Shown piece after piece: positions 1 to 10,467 of a stretch of 22,500 nt of DNA (the stretch's first letter is position 1; every line of letters starts with the position of its first letter). The position numbers and the translations under genes were made by a program. The notes beneath the pieces were generated by a model that searched no databases, was not told the origin of the DNA, and was given only the letters and a program-made list of their open reading frames with translations. The stretch lies in contig NC_006670.1 of the NCBI RefSeq assembly GCF_000091045.1, positions 1,338,861 to 1,361,360 on the forward strand, read 5' to 3'. This DNA comes from Cryptococcus deneoformans JEC21 (Eukaryota > Basidiomycota > Tremellomycetes > Tremellales > Cryptococcaceae).

Positions 1-1
1 C

Positions 2-305
2 CATATCGAGGGCGAAGCCGAGGTTGCGCGCAAGCAGACTCATTTCGCGGACGATGGCGTAATCGACAAGCACGAACAAAAAGAACTCGATAAAGCGCAT
101 AAAAGGCAGTTGCAGAGTCGCGGAAGGGGGCCGGCACAAGTGAAGGCGTATAGGAGCGCCAAGTGGATGGCCAAGGGCATCACGGATCGATTGCCCGGGA
201 ATAAGCCCAAGACGAGAGAGCGTCAGTCTAATTTAGTTCCTTTAATCAGCCTGTTTGGATGTGAGCTAACTTTGATATGTAGCTACCGTTCAAACTGAGG
301 TGTAA
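2..305 (+). CDS. 3' end of an unidentified gene (last two exons)
   Basis: An open frame enters from the left edge (codons start at position 2) and runs to 221. A 61-nt intron (222-282) with donor GTCAGT, branch-like GCTAAC and acceptor ATGTAG follows. The short last exon (283-305) ends in TAA, giving a C-terminus reading PTVQTEV. Without the intron the frame stays open to 298 with an unconvincing hydrophobic tail. The visible tail is hydrophilic and rich in Lys, Arg and Gln: an acidic/basic mixed helix, then GRGPAQVKAYRSAKWMAKG and a basic patch. This kind of tail weakly recalls the C-termini of fungal C2-domain (tricalbin/Mug190-like) proteins, but I do not claim that identity. The product is unknown because the body of the protein lies outside the window. 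Confidence 0.6.
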
Positions 306-602
306 AATAATACCCACTGTAGCTAGCAAGAAAAGGATGTGTACCTATCGGAAATAAATGAGAATGATGAAGAGAAAGTGAATGTTATTAAGCAGTTGTT
401 AGTGTAGCTTTTAGAACACGAAATCGCTTCTTGATATGTGAACAATTCCAGTACATTTTTGCGCGAATCTTTTAATTGTTTCATGTCCCTTGCTTACTAG
501 CGTTGTGTTACCTTGGCGGCAAAATATACTTAAACGTGCGGACAGTCGGTTTGCATACAGAATATCAATGGAAAGAGCCTGATATCGTAATACAACAGGA
601 GC

Positions 603-1931
603 TCATTCCTCTTCGTCCTCTCGCCCAGGAGACAACCTATCCCCATGAATGACACCCAAGGACCTTCTTCCTTCTCGCAGGGAAGCTGTGGGCGACGCTG
701 GATGTCTCAAAGTGATAGGTGACAAATGAACAGCTGGTCTCGTACTGAACGGAGACGCAAGCTCTTGATCTTGGCGTGAAGAGTCGAGTGTGGGAAGTGG
801 TGCACGTGTAAGCGGGGACTGCTGTGCGCGGCGAGAACTATCTTTATTTCGTTGGTTTAATGAACCAAATGATTTGAGAAGAGAACGTACAAAGGTTGTT
901 CGGCATGGTTATCCATAACGCTCCCCCTCCTCCTCTTCATTCCGGTCCCAACTGCTCCCGAGTCTTCTTCCCTGCGTCTTTTCTCATGCCGCTCAGGGTA
1001 TCCTTCCCTCTCCTTTGCCCAACTCCTTCTAGCTTCCCCTTCTGGCGCTTCTGGCGCGCCAGGACTTGGATGGCGTCTCGCAGCGTCTAGTGGCAACGCC
1101 CCAATTTGTTCATTCCGTACATCAAGCGGTTCAGAGGGTTTGTGTCTTGAATCTTCACCTCGATTTTCGAGTTCTCGTTCAAACTCGAGCCACCGGCGTC
1201 TATCCATTTCAAGGTCCTCGTCAAAAGCTTCGGCCTCTTGCATGTCGGGTGCGTCTCCAGTTGGATGGACAGGGACAGACATGGGAATAGAAGCGGTTAC
1301 AGAAATAGGGGATCGTCTGCCGCTAGTCCCGAGATACTCCCTCTCTTCCTCTTCCTCTGCTAACCTTCTCTTCCTCTCAATCGCTTGCAACCTCTCCAAC
1401 TCTCGTCGCTCTGCCTCAATCCTCTCCCTTTCCTTTCTTTGTATCTCCGCTCGATTATCATCGCTCAACTTGCTCCTTCCACTGATGCTGTCATTGACTA
1501 CACTTTCGATAGCGGGCTCATCCCCTAAAGGACCAGACCGACTTGCACGCCCGCTCGAGTTGTTAAACCACCCGTTAACGTCCCCTTCTTCCGGTGCGAA
1601 TCCTCGGAAAGTTGTACCACTTTCATCTAGTCGACGTTCTTCTTTCAGAGCGCGGTATGCTATTAGGTCGTTCTCCTGTACGGATAATCAATTAGCCAGA
1701 CAGGTGTGGATTAGGAGACGGTGACGGACGTCTTCGAGTTCATGGATGAGTTGCTGGAGGGCAACATATCGCTCTTCAAATTTGAGGCATAAGCATTTGA
1801 GCCAAAGCTTAAGATCGGGTTGTCCTGTACGTACCCTGATACATTACCTGATCGTCCGAATATGCTGGGACATATCGGGGAGGGGCGAGTGGTGCTGGAG
1901 GTAGAGCAGGAAGTGATTCTTGGTCGGCCAT
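603..1931 (-). CDS. Hypothetical charged coiled-coil protein, 393 aa, four exons
   Basis: Proposed CDS is complement of 603-837, 891-1675, 1730-1807 and 1848-1931. The start (ATG 1931-1929) opens MADQESLPALPPAPLAPPRY, a proline-rich leader. Introns are 1808-1847 (40 nt), 1676-1729 (54 nt, weak donor GTCCGT) and 838-890 (53 nt, strong donor GTACGT). Phases agree across all four exons. Residues about 30-55 (KFEERYVALQQLIHELED) and about 124-170 (a Glu/Arg-rich run of RKERERIEAERRELERL type) should form coiled coils. The middle is acidic and rich in Pro/Arg, with a basic KRRR cluster near residue 310 that could be a nuclear signal. The C-terminal 80 residues are Ser/Pro/Arg-rich and probably disordered, ending in acidic DEEE. 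No enzymatic domain or signal peptide is visible and I recognise no family. The second exon and its borders are the least certain part. Confidence 0.6.
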
Positions 1932-3221
1932 GCTTCAAATGGTTGTTCCGCTTCCTGGTTTACTGATTCCAATCAAAGCTGGGATTTACCGATTTGGATA
2001 GTGCTGCTTTTACGGATTTGTGTATGTCTATAGGGAAAAGGAAAGCATGAGATATCGTTTGTCGCTACTATTTTGCTATTGACATCCGTCACTGTCCACA
2101 CGTATTTAACATGACAAGCAGAATCTCCCGTTGTATCGATCTTCTGTCTCCATCATCATCCCGCCTTCTTTGAGAGGCGCTCACCGCCACCCATACAACG
2201 GACGATTATTATTACGCAACATGATGTTACCGGCTTGTTATTTATTTATTATCATTTTAGAATTTGATTCCGCTAGGAGTTATGGGTTGTTCTTTCGTTT
2301 TCAATCACGTACGTAGGGCCTGCGTGGCCGTCGACTTCTTACAAGTTTCAAGTTTATTTTCACCAGTTTGAGATGCGGGAAGTTTGATCTTTTGCAAGTT
2401 TGTCAAAGTGCTGGAAAATCAGCCCGACAGGGGATGACAAGTTTGCTGGGACTGTCCTTTTAACAGAAATCATGCTAGCGTGCCTCATTAGGGAACGCCT
2501 CGTGTAATGCACATCATCACGGTTTGCACTTGTGGAAGCTTGCTGTTATGTTGTAGTAGTGAACCTGCCTTCTATTTCAAAATGGCCAGGCCCCACAGCA
2601 AAGACAGGAAAAAAAAGGTAAAATGCTCATGTTATTACTGATCCTAGACAAAGGATTCGATTGCTGAGGATGGCTTCAAAAAGCATGTCTGGATAAAAGT
2701 GACAAAGGTCGTCAATGAATGAGTCTTCACCGTAACGCCCAACTTTGCCTTAATGACTTCATTCGTTGTGAGGATGGTTAAGCCACCAGAGAATATTCTG
2801 TGATTGGCCCTGCTGATGACGACCTTTTAAAACGCCGAGCAAGCACCGGCGTTTTGCAATAGTAAGCTTTCTGGGACTCAGCAAAGCTCTCCATGGTTCG
2901 AATAGATGCGGTGACAGCTGACTTGACTAGAAAGATTGGAGGTAAGAAGCGGCTCTGGGTGTTGATGAAGGGGAGGAGATGTACAGTCAGATTATTTCCA
3001 TGAGCGACGGACGATGCGACGAGACGCAGAAGAAGCAAACGAGCTTTAGTTATCGTCTGTATGATTGTTGACTGACGAGGCAGGGTCCAGGGTTGCCCCA
3101 CGTGTTAGCCGCATGCATGGGCTCTTGCAAGTTTGCTTCGCAAGTTTCTTTGAAAGTTGTCCGGCAGATTTCCAAGTTGCAGCTCAAACTTGCAGAACGA
3201 ACCTTGGCAAATGCGGCGTGG

Positions 3222-3374
3222 CCGGCAACTTGAAACATGTCAATTTTTTGACAGGTTTGCGGAAACTCCCATACAAAATTTGCTTCCGTTGAACATGTTT
3301 GACCGACCGGAAGCAAATTTGTATGGGAATTTCCGCAAACTTGACAAAAATTGACATGTTTGAAAGTTGCCGGA
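3222..3374. repeat. Near-perfect inverted repeat, MITE-like or foldback element
   Basis: The left arm (3222-3288) and the reverse complement of the right arm (3308-3374) match over about 67 nt at roughly 90 percent, with only a few substitutions and 1-nt indels. They share CCGGCAACTT, AAACATGTCAATTTTT, GTTTGCGGAAA and CCCATACAAA. The 19-nt loop is centred on the palindrome AACATGTT. Such a structure would form a long hairpin in single-stranded DNA or RNA. No transposase frame is present, so it would be non-autonomous. I could not identify a clear target-site duplication, and the true element borders may be wider, since CAAGTTTG words continue to the left to about 2340 and further hairpins continue to the right. 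Confidence 0.7.
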
Positions 3375-3489
3375 CAGGCCTGTCCGTTGTCCCGATCTCA
3401 GTCGGTTACACAGACGCATTCCAGTTCTTCTTCCTTCCCCTACCGGCCTGCCGCACAGGCTCCGACCGGTAGCTGCATAGCCGGGACAA
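3371..3489. repeat. Nested palindromes next to the inverted repeat
   Basis: A perfect 16-nt palindrome CGGACAGGCCTGTCCG (3371-3386) overlaps the outer end of the right arm of the large inverted repeat. It is followed by TTGTCCCG (3387-3394), which pairs with CGGGACAA (3482-3489). Inside that stem sits an imperfect hairpin of CTACCGG (3440-3446) with CCGGTAG (3466-3472), plus an inner CCTG/CAGG pairing. The nesting suggests either the structured end of a mobile element or a folded transcript. Nothing in the sequence decides between these. Confidence 0.5.
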
Positions 3490-3683
3490 GCGTCACTTCG
3501 TCCCTTCACGCTCTAAAATCATGACCTTACACGATTTGATAACTGGACCACCACGAAGTTCGTTTCCTGCGTTGCAATCATTATCCTCCTTGATATAAGG
3601 CCCTGATCCTATATTTCTTTTTTATAACTACAAACTAGACTGTTACAGCACCCAGTTGAAATATATACCCAGAGAACAACATC

Positions 3684-5373
<1,690 letters not shown>

Positions 5374-5757
5374 GACGGAATGTAGCTGTAGGACCAAATG
5401 CGTAGATGTAAGAAGAGTAAACATACTGTTGTTTTATGCAAATACTATCGTGGCATCAACCACATGATTACTTTTAATCGCTTTCAGAGCATGTGTAGGG
5501 TCACTTGTCGCATGGCTGAAATATTCGATTAAAGAACGGTTCGGCATATGAGCCCCTTTCGAAAAAATAAAATAAAGCAATAAAAATAGATAGAAGCGTC
5601 GCGACGCGTCCTTGATGTCTTCAATCACAATAATCTCTTTCTCTTTTAATAAACCTATCTTTTCTTTCTTACAGCCCCGCTATTGGGATTCCAGTCTCAA
5701 ATATTGACGCTCTTAACACATTTACCGACAGTTACTCAGCAATCCAAAGAGAAAAGA
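5374..5757. other. Intergenic, thiolase 3' UTR and dynein-chain promoter
   Basis: The 384 nt between two genes on the same strand hold no credible coding frame. An A-rich patch near 5562-5590 and pyrimidine-rich runs near 5625-5670 (CTCTTTCTCTTTT and TCTTTTCTTTCTT) precede the downstream gene. The pyrimidine tracts are of the kind often found just before fungal transcription starts. An ATG at 5683 is in frame with the next gene and could extend it by 25 residues. Confidence 0.5.
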
Positions 5758-7991
5758 ATGTCTGTTCCCCGACCAAGTCGATCCCCTCCTCCAGGCCCGA
5801 GCACACCCAATCTATCTTCCACTCACAATTCTACGAGTAACAGCGCTAGAGGGATTGAAGCTACCAAGGGGACCAGTTTATGGAATGAGATTCTGGCTAG
5901 TACCGATAGGCAGAAAGCGCTGGGGAGGAAGAATGTCATCTTACTCTGTAAGTCTGCTCTTTATTTTGTCTCTGGTAGAGGAGCAAAATGCTAATTGGCC
6001 CGTGTTTCCATATCGGTCTGACCTAATGTCGAGAAGCCGAACGCAATCATGGTCGAACCCACCTCCTCTCCCAATTGACCTCCTCCAGGAAGAAGAAATC
6101 AGCTAAACCAAATTCCGTCTTTTACTGGAACGGACAACCTAAATCTACCTCTCAGCCTGGAGACAGACGGGCTGGTCTGGCATTGGGGTACGAAGTAATT
6201 GATGCAGGAGAAGAGTACTCAGACTCCGCACCCCCGATTTCGGTGTTTTACCCGCCGTCTTCACATCCTAGTCTGCTTAAGCTGGTGCCTAGTGCCTTAC
6301 CGCCAAAATCACTGGCTGTAAGTGCATTTCGTCTCGCTTTTATCGAAGACTTATGTGGAATCATAGGATACGGCGGTGATGATAGTGCTCGACTGGACAA
6401 AGCCTTCATCTATGGTATGTCTAGCGACACATCTATCTCTTCTTCTCGCCCTAACTTCCGATGTAGCTACAAGAACTTCTAAATTGGCTGTCGTGGGTTG
6501 AGGCGTGGGCATTGGGATCGGCTGAAAAAGGAGAGATTGAAGAACTGCATGAACGATGTGTGTGCTCTCTTGAATCAAATGGATTTGTCTGACCATTATA
6601 ATTAGTACAATCATACCTGCAGCATTACACTGAGCCTTCGGCGACAAACACGGGCGTAACAGCTTATTCTGGTCTTGGTCCTCTTTTGCCCCTTGGAGCT
6701 GGCACTTTGACTCTCAACTCGTACTCTTCATTGGTTAAATGCTGGGGTTTTGATTGGCTGACTTATGACTTAGTTCCGGTATACCGATCATTGTTGTCTG
6801 CACCAAGGCGGATTTGATGGACAATGTAGCCGAAGAAATTGGGATCAAAGGTGGCCGATGGGAAGAAAGGACTGATTGGGTTCAGCAAGTTCTGCGAACT
6901 ATCTGTCTTTCCTGTAAGTTATCGAACTTCCATCCAAGTTTTACGTATATGCTGAGTGTAAGCCAGACGGCGCGGCCCTTTTTTACACTGCTCCGACTCG
7001 GCCAACAACTTATTCTCTTCTCAAGTCATACCTACTTCACCGTCTCTACACCGTTCCTCCTTCTCTCAGCCCCGCTCCTACTTCTCTCACTGACCCTTCG
7101 CATATCGCTCCATCTCCAGCTCAAGGAGTAAGCACAAGATACCCTTTTGCGCACCGTGCCAACGTGTTGGATCGAGATGCGGTTATGGTCCCTTCTGGAT
7201 GGGACAGTTGGGGTAAAATTAACGTCTTAAGGGAAGGGTTCGAACCTGAGAGGATTCATAAAGCTTGGACCGTCAGTTTGCGGTACCACGAGCAAAAGGA
7301 AATGGGAAGTTGCGGAGCAGACCACGGAGGAGACAATGGAGAAGAAGGCTTGGACGGCATATGGATGGGGATGATTCCTGATACATCTCGCGGCCCTCGA
7401 CTTCCCGGTCCATCAGCGCTTTCCATCCAGTCTGAACCCGAACAGACCTTCCTTGCGCGCCACCTTGAAGTCCTCCTCAAAGACCCCAACCGGGATCCCC
7501 GTCAATCCTTCCGTTTGCCCTCTACCAGGAACGGACTATCTACTCCCGGTCCCGGCAGCAACTCTTCTGCTGCTAGCACTACAGCTGGTCTGGCCACGCC
7601 CGGTGTGGTGGGACCAATGATTGGTGATTCTCTGAGCTTGCCGGGCGTGGAAAAGGTCATGAAGGAAATGGAGGGTGGGAAAGAGAAAGAAGGAGAGGAG
7701 TTGAAAGAAAAGTTTGCGAGGCTGGGAAGAAGAGAGGGTAAGAGTTCGGGGTCAGGTTCCGGGGCCGCGGCTGGTGCAGATGGAGCGATAGGAGGGGAAA
7801 GAGTGAGAAATACTTCTGGGGGAACCCCTGCGATGCCGAATGAGGCTTTACATAATTTCGTGCGTCGCATCTCCCACTTGTGCTGAGTATCTAAAGCTAA
7901 TGCGTAGACAAATCAGTTCCAAGGATTGCTGGCCAATCGAGGGAAGGCGGCAACGCCGGTCAAAACGCAGAGTTCGGGAGAGAACAAGTAG
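5758..7991 (+). CDS. Cytoplasmic dynein light intermediate chain, 610 aa
   Basis: Eight exons: 5758-5947, 6037-6317, 6367-6414, 6467-6557, 6606-6720, 6774-6913, 6967-7859, 7917-7991. The product ties the dynein heavy chain to cargo adaptors for nuclear migration and organelle transport. Family landmarks are SLWNEILAS then NVILLSERNHGRTHLL (residues about 59-74, the degenerate P-loop position), DTAVMIVLDWTKP, LNWLSWVEAW, SGIPIIVVCTKAD (guanine-motif TKxD at 252-255), YGAALFYTAP, and ANVLDRDAVMVPSGWDSWGKI. The tail is long, Ser/Gly-rich and charged. It ends with ALHNFFQGLLANRG, which matches the adaptor-binding helix (NFFNSLL in animals). This match is why I chose the acceptor at 7916 rather than 7907. 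The P-loop has Ser for the first Gly and Arg for Lys, so nucleotide binding there is doubtful. The start at 5758 (MSVPRPSRSPPPG) has A at -3; 5683 is an in-frame alternative. Confidence 0.88.
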
Positions 7992-8864
7992 AGATCAAGG
8001 AGGCCTCCAGCGGCTGATATGGAAACGCCTACCAGAAGGGAAAGGGGAATATTGTAGATACGATATGGTGGGAAGGTCTGGCGAGCATGAACGATAATTC
8101 TCCTTATTCTAAGTAAAGGGTTTTTCGGTGTGAATGTATCATCAATAGCAAAGTAACGGACTGTGATCGAAAGTAGTGTTGGTTAAGGCGAACAAGCAAT
8201 TAGCTGTGTTAATTAATAATGAGGATATGTGATTCCTGCTGCATTTTCCTTGAAAAAACTGTAACATATAAGTAAGTGTGCCATACATATTATAATTATA
8301 TTAGGCCTCCCTCCCTATAATGGGTGCAATCTACAAATAGTACAATCAAGTACTGGGTCCCTCAGCTTAAGCTTTCTGATATTAGTTGATGACTGATGAA
8401 TGATTGATGATAAGAACGAAGCGTATTATGGTGGCCCATTGACGAAAAGGGGTGAATTTCAATTTTCGCCTTGAGTAATAATTATATATATGTATGTAAA
8501 GCAGTTGATGATATCCAGCTTCCAAAATTTTCAGGAGTTTATATATGATGAAATATGAAATACAATTATCTCTTGGCGCGTATCAGATGATTAGTAGATA
8601 GCCGAAGGAAGTGAGTGTATCAAAACGAACGTAAAATGTTGACGCCTTCCGTCGTTCGTCACGTCGTTAGGTGCGTGCGTGTGCGTGCACTGGACGGACA
8701 TAATGTATATTTGCTTCTATAACAATTCATCTGTGACTTGCTCAAAACATACACTAAAACATACGGAAGCTAGAAATAGGTGACAAAGGATTATGTATCA
8801 ATGCCCACAGTGACAGACAACAACAACTACCGGATGCTATTATTATTGCTGCTTCATGGGATCC
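7992..8864. other. Convergent intergenic region, AT-rich, simple repeats
   Basis: The 873 nt lie between the 3' ends of two converging genes and should hold both 3' UTRs. It is AT-rich (for example ATTATATATATG near 8480). A TGATGA-like run sits at about 8385-8412, and an alternating GTGCGT tract at about 8671-8689. Frames starting near 7840 and 8050 are read-through shadows of the dynein-chain tail. I see no coding gene and no complete C/D-box or tRNA structure. Confidence 0.5.
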
Positions 8865-9943
8865 TTATGGGGAGATCTCATAAAAAAAGTGAGCCCAGTC
8901 CAAATGATACAAGTACTTGGAGCTTGTCTTGAGATTTCCGATGGGAATGGAAATGTAAGAGTCATCACCAGTACCACTGGGGTTCCACACCACCACACTA
9001 CAATCAATCTTCATCAGCACACTAACAAATATTGCTGTTGTAAGTGCATATACTTACTTGTCAGCCCCATCCATTGTGCTGAGAGTGTAATATTGATTTG
9101 CTTTCAAGGAAGCATCAGGGGCATCAGATGTTCTGATGAGCACAGGTGTACCGTCAATCTTGCTCATCCAGGTGGCTGTGGAGTTCTGTAAGCTCATTGA
9201 ACCAATTTCGAATGAAGATGAGAGAGATAAGGTCAATTTACCCCAGGTGGTGTCGTCAGATGGGATACTTTCGACGACCGCATACTGTCCGGTCAAGTAA
9301 GTCAGGCCCCACATTCCGGCGGTCTCGACAGCGGTGACGTTGCTGTAGTCATTGGTGATGAGTTCACCACTGTCGACTCCAGGCCCACCCATGGCTATGA
9401 TTGCACGATTGAAACCACCACCAAACCTACATTCGTCCTTCAGCCTTTTTTCTCCACCACTCTATCTTCGATTAACCTACCAAGCAGTCCCGTTATTATC
9501 CGCGATGTTTCCAATCGCGTCGGTATAGTTGACGGTCGTGGTGGTGGAAGCCAGCGTTAAGTCATATGTCGTGAAATTAGCGGAAGCTCCATCATACAGC
9601 ACATCTCCTTCGTCAAGCATGAGGATATTTGATACGGGCCACATGTGATTGCATTTTGAGATGGCACACAAAGCTGTGACAAGCCAATCGGCACCGGAGT
9701 GAAGCTGAAGATCGGTACATTTGGCAACGCCGTCTTCACCAAGAAGAGGACCGGAAGTAGCAGAGGAAGACGCAGCAGAGCTGGAAACGGAAGAAGCCGT
9801 TATCGTGGCAGAATCGGGCGCCGGAACAGCCATTGCTGAATCGCCCGTGAGTCACTGGCACTCACCCGTAAATCTTGAAGAAAGTGCAACTCACCCAACA
9901 ATGGGATTCCTATAATCACAGCAAGCTGAATCTTTTTGACCAT
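8865..9943 (-). CDS. Secreted calpain-like (C2) pseudoprotease, 309 aa
   Basis: Proposed CDS is complement of 8865-9021, 9058-9426, 9481-9835 and 9895-9943, with introns of 36, 54 and 59 nt. It opens MVKKIQLAVIIGIPLLAMA, a classic signal peptide likely cut after Ala19, followed by a Ser/Ala-rich linker. Five N-glycosylation sequons (NFT, NYT, NGT, NVT, NST) fit secretion. The body follows the order of calpain-type cysteine proteases: an L-x3-GADWLVTAL segment where GDCW is expected (Asp66 in place of the catalytic Cys), a Trp then FNRAIIAMGG helix, GLTYLTGQ, a W-x-K-L helix, LKANQYYTLST where NHAY is expected (Gln246 in place of His), and VVVWNPSG (Asn271 kept, but NPSG for NPWG). The fold assignment is inference from this pattern. 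If right, the protein should be catalytically dead. The 36-nt intron (9022-9057) is short; an acceptor about 14 nt further on gives a poorer tail. Confidence 0.65.
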
Positions 9944-10467
9944 CTTGAAACACTCGTAGCACTATATAAAAGCTTCTTCCTTGGGAGTTCAATGCCTTAA
10001 TAATTCGTGATTCAGCACACACTGTCGTCCGTATCACTGTTGTTTCCTGGCAGCAGCTGGGATAAAGAACTGTTACCTACTAGCTTTATCTATCCTGGAC
10101 AGCAGCGCCAGAGACGCTCGCTGTATGCGATATGTTTGAATGTATCCCCCTTTCAGCCGAGCATAAAAGGTGTTGAACAGCAATTTAGGGGTATTTTGCC
10201 AAGCGGCCGTAGTCTGCTGTTCCTTTATAAGTTTGTGAAACGCGTTGGGCTTTGGATAACAGGAAGAAGGGTTAAAGAACTTCCTTTATTATCACATACA
10301 CCATGATATCAATGACCCAATAATGCGCTGCTTTAATCCCTCTCATATGAGAATGCTTATGCGGTTGAAATTATAATTACGCTTGAAGATATAGCGGACG
10401 ATAACCCTTTCACGTATGAATGGCTCTCATTACTTACTCGTAAATGCATAATGTCGAATCTCTCCAA
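9944..10467. other. Intergenic between two minus-strand genes
   Basis: 524 nt. Near 9962-9970 is CTATATAAA, about 20-25 nt before the ATG of the secreted protein, a TATA-like element although it reads TATAAA on the opposite strand. The rest (about 10000-10440) has no convincing gene. The open frame at 10007-10306 on the plus strand lacks any recognisable motif. The right part should contain the 3' UTR of the eIF2B epsilon gene. Confidence 0.45.

Larger units (their letters stand above)
1932..3683. other. Long gene-poor stretch with repeat-like content
   Basis: About 1.75 kb between the start of the coiled-coil gene and the thiolase. It has no frame I trust as coding. From 2340 to 3370 the word CAAGTTTG and close variants recur on both strands (for example near 2343, 2394, 2438, 3127, 3141, and as its complement near 3185 and 3345). 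A short hairpin lies at 2829-2855, and the inverted repeat described separately at 3222-3374. The last part, about 3590-3683, holds AT-rich TATATT/TTTATAAC/ATATATA stretches just upstream of the thiolase ATG and is probably its promoter and leader. Part of the 5' end belongs to the leader of the minus-strand gene. Confidence 0.55.

Noticed and set aside
1066..1724. Long plus-strand open frames opposite the coiled-coil gene
   Set aside because: They are antisense shadows of Glu/Arg-rich codons on the minus strand (Ser/Leu-rich, no motifs).
2829..2855. AAAACGCC/GGCGTTTT hairpin resembling a bacterial terminator
   Set aside because: No T tract or upstream gene fits, and the genome is fungal. 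It was kept only as part of the repeat-rich context.
2893..2910. GGTTCGAAT resembling a tRNA T-loop
   Set aside because: The flanks do not pair into a T stem, and no acceptor stem, D-loop or anticodon arm can be built around it.
2778..3316. Two overlapping minus-strand open frames and a plus-strand frame across the repeat region
   Set aside because: No start context, splice sites or motifs. Parts are simply translations of the inverted repeat and CAAGTTTG words.
7256..7870. Minus-strand open frames opposite the dynein chain tail
   Set aside because: Antisense of the verified large exon; low-complexity Pro/Ser translations only.
8385..8550. TGATGA words suggesting a C/D-box snoRNA
   Set aside because: C-box-like words are present but no CTGA D box with terminal stem at a suitable distance was found.
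8671..8689. GTGCGTGCGTGTGCGTGC tract
   Set aside because: A short simple-sequence tract in a 3' flank, with no unit long enough for a minisatellite or CRISPR.
10007..10306. 99-codon plus-strand open frame
   Set aside because: No motif or splice context. It lies in the upstream region of a minus-strand gene and looks like chance.
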